Of a stretch of DNA of 64,000 bases, positions 7,815 through 16,046 are shown piece after piece. The DNA lies in the NCBI RefSeq assembly GCF_026790145.1, contig NZ_JALAMS010000001.1, positions 1-64,000 of the forward strand. The letters are read 5' to 3'. The notes beneath the pieces were generated by a model that saw nothing but the letters and a program-made list of their open reading frames with translations, was not told the origin of the DNA and did not search any database. A program made the position numbers and the translations under genes. The stretch is from Bacillus_I endophytica_A (GTDB taxonomy: Bacteria > Bacillota > Bacilli > Bacillales > Bacillaceae_H). Position 1 is the first letter of the stretch; each line of letters opens with the position of its first letter.

Positions 7815-9230
7815 ATGTTAGAACAATTTAGTGTTTCTGAGCTTGTGTCACAAATGAAAGCGAAAAAACTTTCTCCAGTTGAAGTAATAGATTACTTTTT
7901 AAAACGAATTGAAGATCATAACGATAAAATTAATGCGTTTGTAACACTAAATGAAAATGCAAGAGAAGAAGCAAAGAAAGCGGAAGAAAGATTAATGAAA
8001 GAAGAAAATGTAGGAGATTTTCACGGCATTCCAATTGCTATAAAAGATTTAACTTTAACAAATGGAATTCGTACAACGTTTGGTTCACCTGCTTTTCAAA
8101 ACTATATTCCAGATCGAGATGCTGTAATTGTTGAACGATTGAAAAGGGCCGGAGCTATTGTGATTGGAAAAACAAACACGCCTGAGTTCGGTCATATTGG
8201 TACAACAGACAACCTATTGTTTGGGGCAACCAAAAATCCATGGGACGTTTCTAAAACATCAGGAGGATCGAGCGGAGGCTCTGCTGCAGCCGTTGGAGCT
8301 GGGCTTGTACCAATTGCAGAAGGAAATGACGGGGGAGGATCTATTCGTATTCCAGCCAGCTTTTGCGGAGTATACGGATTCAAGCCTACATACGGAGCTA
8401 TTCCAAATACAAACAGCACAGCAAATACTTTTGGTTCAACAGCGCCATTTGCCAATCATGGTGTTTTGAGTCATTCGCCATTAGATGCTGCCTTGTTTTT
8501 AGAAAATACACAAGGACCTTCCACAAGAGACCCTTTTTCGTTACCTGTGTATAATAAAGAGGTAAGTCAAAAACTTAAAGGGAATTTAAAAGGAGTTAGA
8601 ATTGCTTATACCGAAAACTTTGGTCTTTATGAAGTGGACAAGGAAGTTGCTCATATTGTTGAAAGTACGTTGTCAAAGTGGGAAGAGCTTGGTTGTACAG
8701 TTGAGAAAATTGATATGGATTTCGGCATGAACCTTGAGGAGTTTATCACCTTTTTCACAAGTATGTGGTATTCATCAGCAGCTGCTGGAAGCGGGCCTCT
8801 TTTAAATGAAAATCCAGAGTGGGTGTCAGCTTCCTATAAAGCGATGATTGAGGAAGGAACAAAATTAAATGCTGTACAATATAAAAATCTAGATCCAATC
8901 CGGACCTCTATTTGGAATAAAATGCAAGACTTTTTCGGCTCGTATGATTTAATTTTATCTCCAACGCTTGCTGTTCCAGCTTTTGATTACAGATTGCTTG
9001 GCCCTGATAAAATTAACGGTAAGAAAATCAGTTCTATTTCAGACTGGTTGTTAACGCATTTATATAATACAACAGGATTTCCAGCAGCATCACTTCCTAT
9101 TGGTTTCTCCGCCTCAGGGTTACCAATTGGTCTTCAAATTGCCGGAAACCGATTTCAAGATGAGTTAGTGCTGCGTGCTTCTTATGCTTATGATGAGGAA
9201 TATAGTAAACAAAAGCAATTTCCGTTTTAA
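7815..9230 (+). CDS. Amidase-signature family amidase
   Basis: Hydrolyses a carboxamide through a Ser-cisSer-Lys triad. KDLTLTNG carries the catalytic Lys (near residue 78). SGGSSGGSAAAVGAG carries the cis-Ser. The nucleophile loop reads GNDGGGSIRIPAS, where most members have GSDGGGSIR. The 471-residue length fits the family (6-aminohexanoate-dimer hydrolase or general amidase group). Not GatA: no gatB/gatC neighbours. It lies divergent to the nitrate transporter with a TnrA-like box between them, so a role in releasing ammonia from amides is plausible but inferred. Confidence 0.85.
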   Translation: MLEQFSVSELVSQMKAKKLSPVEVIDYFLKRIEDHNDKINAFVTLNENAREEAKKAEERLMKEENVGDFHGIPIAIKDLTLTNGIRTTFGSPAFQNYIPDRDAVIVERLKRAGAIVIGKTNTPEFGHIGTTDNLLFGATKNPWDVSKTSGGSSGGSAAAVGAGLVPIAEGNDGGGSIRIPASFCGVYGFKPTYGAIPNTNSTANTFGSTAPFANHGVLSHSPLDAALFLENTQGPSTRDPFSLPVYNKEVSQKLKGNLKGVRIAYTENFGLYEVDKEVAHIVESTLSKWEELGCTVEKIDMDFGMNLEEFITFFTSMWYSSAAAGSGPLLNENPEWVSASYKAMIEEGTKLNAVQYKNLDPIRTSIWNKMQDFFGSYDLILSPTLAVPAFDYRLLGPDKINGKKISSISDWLLTHLYNTTGFPAASLPIGFSASGLPIGLQIAGNRFQDELVLRASYAYDEEYSKQKQFPF

Positions 9231-9232
9231 TT

Positions 9233-9265
9233 AAAAAAGGTTAGGAGAAAATCCTAACCTTTTTT
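9233..9265. terminator. Bidirectional terminator
   Basis: AAAAAAGGTTAGGA/TCCTAACCTTTTTT stem with a 5-nt loop between the amidase and the convergent monooxygenase gene. Confidence 0.9.
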
Positions 9266-10864
9266 AGATAAGAGCCAATAGCTCAATTTATGAATAACTT
9301 CTTGTATATTTAGCTCTTTTTGATGAAAGGCAACATATCCATCAGGTCGAAGAAGGAGGACGTCCTTATGACTCATATGGATGTTCTTTCGTAATGTTTG
9401 ATCATGATCAACTAAATAGGGGAGTGAACATAATTCAGGTGCTTTTCCTAAAACAACAAAAGAATTTACTGCTTCAGGGTAATGCACGTTAAGTGCTTTA
9501 TGAAAGCGGTCAATCAGAATTTTATCACTTTCTTGTAAACTATCTAAGTAGAAGAGACTGATAAATGTTTGTGTTCTTAAAATTTCGTACAGGCGACACT
9601 CCCCTTCATGATTGTAAAAGGTGAAATCTTGTATTCTTTCTCCACTTTTTAAGCCTGTTGTCTGTAAGTATTGGCTTTGCATCTTTTTAGAGAGCTGGGA
9701 TTTTTTATAATGAAAACCAATGTTGCTTAGCCTTTCTAAAATTTTTGTAGCAATAAAGTCTTTCTCTATCAACTTAGGAGCAAGTGTATTTCTTAAAGAT
9801 GAAAAAAGCTCATTCTGGCTTGTAACGCTTTTTATGAGAAATGATGTAGATTGCAGAACGCTTTTGCCAATTGGCCTTCTTTCTTCATCATAGCTTCGCA
9901 AAAGAGAGGGAGGGGAAAAGCCTCTTAATACGAAAGATAGCTTCCAAGATATATTCATAGCATCCTGAAGTCCAATGTTCATTCCTTGTCCACCTGCAGG
10001 GTTATGGATGTGAGCAGCATCTCCTACAAAAAAGACATGGTCCTGTTGGTAGGAAGGAACTTGCTTATGAGAGGTTCCAAAACGACTGAGCCAAACTGGA
10101 TTGTGTAATGATAAAGGGGTAGAAATGATACGATTTACGCTTTCCTCTAGCTCATCAAGTGAAAGCTCTCTTGTATGTAATTCGTTTTGCTTTAAGAAAT
10201 CAGCAACGATCACTCTTGTTACGTTTCTAGAGATAGGAACAATAAAAACGATTCCTCGCTCATTTACATAAAGGTTTGCTCGTTTCTCTTCTTTCAATCC
10301 TTCTAATGTTACATCACCTAAAAAAAACGTAATTCCCTCTTTTTCTCCGCGAAAAGGAATGCCAAGAAAACGCCTTACTGAGCTGTGGGCTCCATCACAG
10401 GCAAGGACGTATCGTGCTTTCACAGATGTAGTTTCAGAGCCCTGTAGTAAACATGACACGTAATTGTAGTGTTGTTTTATGGAAATCAATTCTGTTCTTC
10501 TCTCTACCTTATAAGGAAGCTCATGTTCTAAAATTTCTTCTGTTTCAGCTTGTGGAAGAACAAAGATGTAGGGAAAAGCCGACTTTAAAGAAGAAAAGTG
10601 CACAGTAAAAGGCTCTTTGTTCCCTAAATGAATATGAGCTCCGGTTGCTTTGCATCCTTTTTCAAGAAAGGGGTCTACAATGCCTAATAAATCAAATGTT
10701 TCCATCGTCCTTGCATGGATAGCAAGTGCTTTTGAAAGAGGAGAGGGTGTTTGCTTTTTTTCGACGATCATTACATGTATGTTTTGTTTTGTAAGAGCAT
10801 GTGCTGCAAGAAGACCTGTTGGACCACTTCCGACAATTAAAACATCTACTTCTTTTTCCATCAT
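9254..10864 (-). CDS. FAD-dependent aromatic-ring monooxygenase (PheA/TfdB type)
   Basis: A 536-residue group A flavoprotein hydroxylase. GSGPTGLLAAH near residue 12 is the GxGxxG FAD-binding loop, ACDGAHSSVRRFLGI is the DG motif, and FVGDAAHIHNPAGGQGMN is the GD motif contacting the FAD ribose. The C-terminal 150 residues form a thioredoxin-like domain ending in LLRPDGYVAFH, as in phenol and pentachlorophenol hydroxylases. The substrate is unknown, and no ring-cleavage genes are nearby. Two tandem ATG codons make the exact start uncertain by one residue. Monocistronic. Confidence 0.85.
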   Translation of the reverse strand: MMEKEVDVLIVGSGPTGLLAAHALTKQNIHVMIVEKKQTPSPLSKALAIHARTMETFDLLGIVDPFLEKGCKATGAHIHLGNKEPFTVHFSSLKSAFPYIFVLPQAETEEILEHELPYKVERRTELISIKQHYNYVSCLLQGSETTSVKARYVLACDGAHSSVRRFLGIPFRGEKEGITFFLGDVTLEGLKEEKRANLYVNERGIVFIVPISRNVTRVIVADFLKQNELHTRELSLDELEESVNRIISTPLSLHNPVWLSRFGTSHKQVPSYQQDHVFFVGDAAHIHNPAGGQGMNIGLQDAMNISWKLSFVLRGFSPPSLLRSYDEERRPIGKSVLQSTSFLIKSVTSQNELFSSLRNTLAPKLIEKDFIATKILERLSNIGFHYKKSQLSKKMQSQYLQTTGLKSGERIQDFTFYNHEGECRLYEILRTQTFISLFYLDSLQESDKILIDRFHKALNVHYPEAVNSFVVLGKAPELCSLPYLVDHDQTLRKNIHMSHKDVLLLRPDGYVAFHQKELNIQEVIHKLSYWLLSKKG

Positions 10865-10921
10865 TCAACCTCACTTCAAATGTCATTTGTAAAGTTTTTT
10901 AAAAAACTTTATAAAAAACTC

Positions 10922-10950
10922 TTGCAATCTTAACAAAAAGTTAATATAAT
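10922..10950 (+). promoter_or_regulatory. Strong sigma-A promoter of tRNA-Gly
   Basis: TTGCAA, 17 bp, TATAAT, 40 bp upstream of the tRNA. Confidence 0.8.
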
Positions 10951-10989
10951 ATTAATTGTCAGGTAGTTAAGAAACAAAATAAAGGACAT

Positions 10990-11063
10990 GCGGGTGTAGT
11001 TTAGTGGTAAAACCTCAGCCTTCCAAGCTGATGTCGTGAGTTCGATTCTCATCACCCGCTCCA
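10990..11063 (+). tRNA. tRNA-Gly (TCC), single-gene unit
   Basis: Acceptor GCGGGTG/CACCCGC, anticodon TCC in CTTCCAA, T-loop TTCGATT, encoded CCA. It has its own promoter and terminator and lies apart from the tRNA cluster at the left end. Confidence 0.95.
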
Positions 11064-11096
11064 ATAATACATAACCTAACCATCAATTACGTGTGC

Positions 11097-11142
11097 AACG
11101 CAGTGTTTCGTTTGATAATCAACGAAGCATTGCGTTTTTTAT
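11097..11142 (+). terminator. Terminator of tRNA-Gly
   Basis: AACGCAGTGTTTCGTT pairs with AACGAAGCATTGCGTT (16 bp including G-U pairs), followed by TTTTTT. Confidence 0.88.
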
Positions 11143-11168
11143 TATTTTTAAAAGAAAAGCGCTGGTTT

Positions 11169-11834
11169 TTAAGCGATAACCAGCGCTTTTCCTTCTCCAC
11201 CGTGGATTTGATTAAACATTTGCTGAAGAGAAGAAAGTAATCGTTCTGCATTATCAAGGTCTGTTGAAGGTTTTAGATAGACGATTTGTAGAGCATTTTT
11301 TGTTGTTTCCGTAACTTTTGTTCGTACAGAATCAACATAAGGACTGCCAAAAGCACCTTGGTTATCAAGCGAAACAATACTGTTTGAAAACGTCACATTC
11401 CGTCCGTTCAGCCCTTCGTAATGAGCATTTTCATCGCCAATTGTAATAAGAATATCGCCTTCTAAGGCATCGAGATCATAGAGACCTATTGGTACTTGAT
11501 ATTCTAAGGAGAAGAAATTATTTAAGTCTACTCCAGAATGGACAGGCTGTAGGTATGTATGTTTTTTGATACGTCTGTACAATGCCTCAATTGAAGGACG
11601 ATAGCGGCTCGGATCAGTTCCAACCGTTTTAAACACTTGGCGCCATTCTTTAATTCCATCGAAGTCTGTGACATTTTTATCTTGTAAATCAAAATGAATT
11701 GATTCTTGGAATAACTGAAGTCTTCCACGTAGCATTTGGGGTGACTCCCCAATTTCGATGTTGTTGTATTGGATAACACCTACTTTAAAACCAGGAACTT
11801 TCTCAATAAGTGTATTAGAAAGTTTGATTTCCAT
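11169..11834 (-). CDS. B3/B4 tRNA-binding domain protein
   Basis: A 221-residue protein resembling the stand-alone B3/B4 domain also found in the PheRS beta subunit. Visible segments include WRQVFKTVGTDPSRYRPSIEALYRR and a DLNNFFSLEYQVPIGLYDLDAL core, which match the conserved blocks I associate with this family. The PheRS B3/B4 domain hydrolyses mischarged Tyr-tRNA(Phe). Whether the stand-alone protein edits tRNA is unproven. ATG with AAAGGAGAT upstream. Monocistronic, divergent from queG. Confidence 0.72.
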   Translation of the reverse strand: MEIKLSNTLIEKVPGFKVGVIQYNNIEIGESPQMLRGRLQLFQESIHFDLQDKNVTDFDGIKEWRQVFKTVGTDPSRYRPSIEALYRRIKKHTYLQPVHSGVDLNNFFSLEYQVPIGLYDLDALEGDILITIGDENAHYEGLNGRNVTFSNSIVSLDNQGAFGSPYVDSVRTKVTETTKNALQIVYLKPSTDLDNAERLLSSLQQMFNQIHGGEGKALVIA

Positions 11835-11929
11835 TGGATTCCATCTCCTTTTTCAGTTCATTTCCTTTAGTATAAAGGGTAGAAAAGAAAACTACCAAAA
11901 TTAAGTCTTAAACAGAAAGGAGGATTGGG

Positions 11930-13063
11930 ATGGATATTAATCAACTTAAAGAAGAAGTTATTGCTTATAGTAAAGAAATTGGTATCGATAAAATCGGCTT
12001 TGCGAGTGCTTCAACATTTCAAACGTTAAAGAACCGGCTTGAACGTCATAGAGAGCTTGGCTATGAATCTGGATTTGAAGAGAAGGATTTAGAAAAAAGA
12101 ACAAATCCAGACCTTTTATTAGAAGAAGCGAAGTCTATTATTGCAATTGCCATTGCTTATCCATCGAAAATGAAAGACGCTCCGCGCGGAACGAAGGAAG
12201 ATCGTCGCGGTATTTTTTGTCGTGCTTCATGGGGGCATGATTATCATAACGTACTTCGCGATCGTCTTAATAAATTAGAAGCGTTTATTACAGAAAAAGT
12301 ACCGAGTGCACGATTGAAATCAATGGTTGATACAGGAGAGCTTTCAGATCGTGCTGTTGCTGAGCGAGCGGGGATTGGCTGGAGCGGAAAGAACTGCGCC
12401 ATTATTACCCCTGAATTTGGTTCCTATGTTTATCTTGGAGAGATGATTACAACTCTTCCATTTGAACCAGATCAACCTGTTGAAGATGGCTGTGGCACGT
12501 GTAATAAATGTATTGATGTTTGTCCAACAGGTGCTCTTGTGCAAGGTGGACAGTTGAATTCAAATCGCTGTATTGCGTTCCTTACCCAAACAAAAGGATT
12601 TTTACCAGATGAATTTCGGACGAAAATTGGCAATCGCTTGTATGGGTGTGACACATGCCAGACGGTTTGTCCTGAAAATAAGGGAAAAGATTTTCATCTT
12701 CATGCTGAATTAGAACCAGATCCTGAAATTGCTAAACCAAAGTTAAAACCACTTCTTCAAATGAGCAATCGCGAATTTAAAGAGAAATATGGGCATGTTT
12801 CAGGTTCATGGAGAGGAAAGAAACCAATCCAACGTAATGCCATTATTGCACTTGCTCATTTTAAAGACGAAACAGCAGTGCCAGAGTTAATAAAGCTTTT
12901 AAAGGCAGATGTGCGCCCTGTTATTAGAGGAACGGCAGCATGGGCACTAGGGAAAATCGGAACAAATGAAGCAGTAAGTGAATTAGAAAAGGCTCTTTTA
13001 AAAGAAAAAGAGGAAGAAGTTATTGAAGAAATTAAGAAAGGGTTACGCCTTGTAAATAGTTAG
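11930..13063 (+). CDS. queG: Epoxyqueuosine reductase QueG
   Basis: Last step of queuosine synthesis: cobalamin- and iron-sulfur-dependent reduction of epoxyqueuosine at the wobble position of GUN-anticodon tRNAs. The 377-residue protein has an N-terminal cobalamin-binding domain, two 4Fe-4S motifs (CGTCNKCIDVCP near residue 186 and CDTCQTVCP near 242, with other Cys), and C-terminal HEAT/PBS-lyase repeats (AIIALAHFKDETAVPELI, GTAAWALGKIG) for tRNA binding. First gene of the yhbA-yhbB-cspR block as in B. subtilis. Substrate tRNAs Asn, Asp, His and Tyr are all present in the left-hand cluster. Confidence 0.95.
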   Translation: MDINQLKEEVIAYSKEIGIDKIGFASASTFQTLKNRLERHRELGYESGFEEKDLEKRTNPDLLLEEAKSIIAIAIAYPSKMKDAPRGTKEDRRGIFCRASWGHDYHNVLRDRLNKLEAFITEKVPSARLKSMVDTGELSDRAVAERAGIGWSGKNCAIITPEFGSYVYLGEMITTLPFEPDQPVEDGCGTCNKCIDVCPTGALVQGGQLNSNRCIAFLTQTKGFLPDEFRTKIGNRLYGCDTCQTVCPENKGKDFHLHAELEPDPEIAKPKLKPLLQMSNREFKEKYGHVSGSWRGKKPIQRNAIIALAHFKDETAVPELIKLLKADVRPVIRGTAAWALGKIGTNEAVSELEKALLKEKEEEVIEEIKKGLRLVNS

Positions 13064-13102
13064 CCTTTTTCCATCATAAGCTTTTAAGGGGTGATAAAGC
13101 TT

Positions 13103-13975
13103 ATGAAAACCAAACGATATATTCTTCAGCTCTTAACAGAAGCAAGGGCGGCAAGTTATGCAAATGGAGAGATACGTAATGATTTCTGGACCCTTATTGA
13201 AGACCAATGTGAACGGAAGAAGGCTTCGCTAGAAAAAAGGGGAGCAATGATTGTTAAGTGTCAGGCAAAAGGGGCAGTTTCTTCTTATCGAGAAGAAGGA
13301 GAAGAAACGTTTGTCGAATACAACGTTCATTTGAAGTCTTTTATTAAGCAAGGCGACTTCTTTTACATGGAAGAAAATGTGGAAAAACGCAGTGCTCAGT
13401 TTTTTAAAGATACGCTTGTAAAAGATGAAGAGCATAATCCATTTATTAAAGAAACGAAAAGCAAAGCAGACTTGAAGTTTGAAGAAGTTGATACCCGCGG
13501 AACATATAATCGTTTGCAAGCTATTCAATATGCTGAGCTTTGGTGGCAGGAGCGAAATCCGAAGTATCATACATTTGAAGTAAACTGCACAAACTATATT
13601 TCTCAATGCCTTCACGAAGGTGGAATCTCGATGAGAGGGTATCCAAACCGTTCTAAAGGCTGGTGGATGCAAAATGATTCATGGAGCTACAGCTGGTCTG
13701 TTGCTAATGCCTTTCATCGCTTGCTGAAAAGTGGAGGACTTGGTGCGAAAGAAGTAGGAAGTGCCGAACAACTTATTCCAGGTGACGTTATTTGCTATGA
13801 TTTTGAAGGCGATCGCAAGTGGAATCATACAACAATTGTTGTAAACCGGGATTTAAATGGTATGCCACTTGTGAATGCTAACACGTATGACAGCAGAATG
13901 CGTTATTGGGACTATACAGACTCAACGGCTTATACGCCAAATATTAAATACGCTTTTTTTCATATTAATTCATAA
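13103..13975 (+). CDS. yhbB: YhbB-like putative amidase-domain protein
   Basis: About 290 residues. The C-terminal domain contains CTNYISQCLHEGG (candidate catalytic Cys), MRGYPNRSKGWW, and a later GDVICYDFEGDRKWNHTTIVV that supplies the His. This is the NlpC/CHAP-like fold pattern of the putative amidase domain family (DUF6583-type names vary). The N-terminal part is charged, with no signal peptide visible. I prefer ATG 13103 because AAGGGGTGAT is 8 nt upstream; GTG 13091 lies within that SD. Sits 39 bp after queG and before trmL, matching B. subtilis yhbB. Function unproven. Confidence 0.8.
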   Translation: MKTKRYILQLLTEARAASYANGEIRNDFWTLIEDQCERKKASLEKRGAMIVKCQAKGAVSSYREEGEETFVEYNVHLKSFIKQGDFFYMEENVEKRSAQFFKDTLVKDEEHNPFIKETKSKADLKFEEVDTRGTYNRLQAIQYAELWWQERNPKYHTFEVNCTNYISQCLHEGGISMRGYPNRSKGWWMQNDSWSYSWSVANAFHRLLKSGGLGAKEVGSAEQLIPGDVICYDFEGDRKWNHTTIVVNRDLNGMPLVNANTYDSRMRYWDYTDSTAYTPNIKYAFFHINS

Positions 13976-14023
13976 CCTTTAGTGGTATAATGATGGATAG
14001 ATTTTTTTGTAGAGGTGACAATT

Positions 14024-14497
14024 GTGGGATTAAACGTTGTTTTATATCAACCAGAAATTCCGGCTAACACTGGAAACATTGCTCGTACATGCGCAGCAAC
14101 AGATACAACATTACACTTAATTCGTCCATTAGGATTTTCAACAGACGATAAAATGTTAAAAAGAGCAGGACTTGATTATTGGCAGCACGTAAAAGTTGTT
14201 TATTATGATTCACTTGACGAACTATTTGAGAAAAATAAAGACGGCGATTTTTATTTTATTACAAAGTTCGGTGACCAAAACTATATGAAGTACGGGTTTG
14301 ATCAACCTGACAAAGACTATTTCTTTGTATTTGGTCGTGAAACAAATGGTCTGCCAGACTATATTCAAGAAAAATATGCTGACAAATGCTTACGCTTGCC
14401 AATGAATGATAAAGTTCGAGCATTGAACTTATCAAATACGGCAGCTATTCTTGTGTATGAAGCGCTTCGTCAACAAAATTTTGCTCATTTAAAATAA
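14024..14497 (+). CDS. trmL: tRNA (cytidine(34)-2'-O)-methyltransferase TrmL
   Basis: SPOUT-fold enzyme that 2'-O-methylates the wobble base of tRNA-Leu. 157 residues, opening VVLYQPEIPANTGNIARTC (motif 1), with FVFGRETNGLP (motif 2) and RLPMNDKVRALNLSNTAAI (motif 3) forming the SAM-binding trefoil knot. Matches B. subtilis CspR closely along its length. GTG at 14024 is chosen because AGAGGTGA ends 5 nt before it; the upstream GTG at 14015 falls inside that SD. A putative substrate, tRNA-Leu(CAA), is encoded at 1271. Confidence 0.95.
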   Translation: MGLNVVLYQPEIPANTGNIARTCAATDTTLHLIRPLGFSTDDKMLKRAGLDYWQHVKVVYYDSLDELFEKNKDGDFYFITKFGDQNYMKYGFDQPDKDYFFVFGRETNGLPDYIQEKYADKCLRLPMNDKVRALNLSNTAAILVYEALRQQNFAHLK

Positions 14498-14498
14498 A

Positions 14499-14532
14499 AA
14501 TAACCCTAGCCTCTAGCTAGGGTTATTTTTTT
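14499..14532. terminator. Bidirectional terminator trmL / hydrolase
   Basis: AATAACCCTAGC/GCTAGGGTTATT stem with loop CTCTA and a T-run. Confidence 0.9.
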
Positions 14533-15269
14533 AGCTTTTCTACAACGTTTTGAATAAGCTGAACAATGGCTTCAGGCTGATCAATATGAAGGCCATGCCC
14601 TGCATTTTGGATAATCCTTCTTTCACTATTTACAGAAAGGCGAGTAAGGTCTCGCTGAAACAAATCCCATGCTGCAAAAGAGGCTTCTGTATGATAGGAA
14701 GGTAAGCTTGCACTTGCTACAATGAGTGGGATACCTTCTAAAGAATGGCAATTGCGAATTTGTTCTAGACTTTCTTCGAATTCTTCTAAAGAGGCTTCAC
14801 TTCCTTCTGCAGAGAACTGTCCAAAATATCCTTCTTGTACTTCTTCACTAAACAAAGGAGCCATTACTCTATTTTGATCTTCATGACAAGAATCTAAGAG
14901 AATCACTGCTTCTATTTCTTCGGGATATGTATGAGAAAATAATCTCACATTTGCTCCTCCAAAAGAATGACCAATAAGAATATAGGGAGGTTGGATATTA
15001 GCTTTTTGTAGAAGAAGGCGCAGATTTTCTACGCATTGTTTGCTGTGCTGTGGACGTCCATCATACGTACTTTCTCCAATTCCTGCACGGTCATAGAAAA
15101 AGCAATTTGCAAATTCACTTACTTTATCTTTAATAGAATCCCAATAGACTGAAGGACATCCATAGCCAGATTCAAATATAAGTGTTGGCTGTTCTTCTTT
15201 TATATAAGAATGTTCATAATATAATTCAATTCCGCCAATATCTCTTTTTTGGATTTGTCTTACTTGCAT
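14523..15269 (-). CDS. Alpha/beta hydrolase
   Basis: A 248-residue alpha/beta-fold hydrolase: nucleophile elbow GHSFGG near residue 102, oxyanion region FESGYGCPSVYW, DRAGIGES strand-loop, and C-terminal NAGHGLHIDQPE with the catalytic His. Strand-6 LLDSCHEDQ is in the proline-iminopeptidase-like arrangement; the acid residue is not certain. No signal peptide. The gene lies 13 bp downstream of a HTH regulator on the same strand, so it is probably the regulator's target. Confidence 0.83.
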   Translation of the reverse strand: MQVRQIQKRDIGGIELYYEHSYIKEEQPTLIFESGYGCPSVYWDSIKDKVSEFANCFFYDRAGIGESTYDGRPQHSKQCVENLRLLLQKANIQPPYILIGHSFGGANVRLFSHTYPEEIEAVILLDSCHEDQNRVMAPLFSEEVQEGYFGQFSAEGSEASLEEFEESLEQIRNCHSLEGIPLIVASASLPSYHTEASFAAWDLFQRDLTRLSVNSERRIIQNAGHGLHIDQPEAIVQLIQNVVEKLKK

Positions 15270-15282
15270 TCTTTACACACTC

Positions 15283-15801
15283 CTATTCTGTAGTTGGTAT
15301 AAATACAGTTGCTAACGTAAGTTTTGTTCGATCTTCATGAGGTGCTTTAGAAGAGAATTCTTCCATTAAAGCTTTATAACGGACGAAAAAATCTTTTTTC
15401 TCTTCTTTTGTTAAATGAAAAGGTGTAAATCCGTAGCCAAAATCTGTCGTTTTGTTTTCATTTAATAAATAATTTTGTACTTCTGTTAAAAGATGCGTAA
15501 GATATGTCAAAAAGAAACGCAGATGTTCTTCATTTGAATAAGCTTGGAATTCTTCTCTAGAGATATTAACAACACTTTTTACTGCCCCATATACTTTTTC
15601 AACAGATCCTTTAACCATTTTTTCTTCAATCACTTGAATGAGCTCTTCTTTGAGCAAAGTCTGGAGCTGTCGGTACATTGTAGCTTGTGGAACGTCTTTT
15701 AGTTTATAAATTAGCCCATAAGCTGTCATGTTTTCTTCAACAAGAGCTTGAACAATTCTCATCCTTACAGGGTGAAGCAGTAAGTCTGCTTTTTTCTTCA
15801 T
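15283..15801 (-). CDS. ArsR-like winged-helix transcriptional regulator
   Basis: 172 residues. The N-terminal winged helix (LLHPVRMRIVQALVEENMTAYGLIYKL) is followed by PQATMYRQLQTLLKEELIQ as recognition helix and a wing. The C-terminal half is helical with no metal-site cysteines, resembling the B. subtilis YmzB/YoaU-like HTH_20 proteins. Start ATG 15801 is supported by AAAGGAGAT. A perfect 11-bp-arm palindrome lies just downstream of the -10 element, consistent with autorepression. Likely co-transcribed with the hydrolase. Confidence 0.8.
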   Translation of the reverse strand: MKKKADLLLHPVRMRIVQALVEENMTAYGLIYKLKDVPQATMYRQLQTLLKEELIQVIEEKMVKGSVEKVYGAVKSVVNISREEFQAYSNEEHLRFFLTYLTHLLTEVQNYLLNENKTTDFGYGFTPFHLTKEEKKDFFVRYKALMEEFSSKAPHEDRTKLTLATVFIPTTE

Positions 15802-15816
15802 GAGTACTATCTCCTT

Positions 15817-15842
15817 TACCATTATCATTATTGATAATGGTA
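15817..15842. promoter_or_regulatory. Operator palindrome of the HTH gene
   Basis: TACCATTATCA-TTAT-TGATAATGGTA, perfect 11-bp arms. On the minus strand it lies between the likely -10 (TATACT, 15842-15847) and the ribosome binding site, ideal for repressor binding. Confidence 0.65.
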
Positions 15843-15948
15843 GTATAAAAGAAAGTAAAAGTAAATATTTGGATAATACCTACATATGTGAATGGTTTTC
15901 ATCTTTATGTAGCTTTATATAACATGAACAAAAATATTTTGCTTTTAT

Positions 15949-16000
15949 AGTTATCTTATCTGACATAAATGGTGAATCCCTTATTGTCTACTTTTATAAT
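15949..16000 (+). promoter_or_regulatory. TnrA-like box and -10 of ansZ
   Basis: AGTTA-TCTTATC-TGACA (15949-15965) has one mismatch to TGTNA-N7-TNACA. A perfect TATAAT lies at 15995-16000 with no good -35. The box centre is about 50 bp upstream of the implied start, the position used by TnrA as activator. B. subtilis ansZ is TnrA-activated. Confidence 0.6.
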
Positions 16001-16046
16001 GTCATTAATTATAGTAAACAGTAAACAAAAAAAGGGAGAGATTTTA

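Noticed and set aside
15969..16046. Upstream extension of ansZ
   Set aside because: It covers the promoter and has no SD. The lipoprotein signal begins at TTG 16047.
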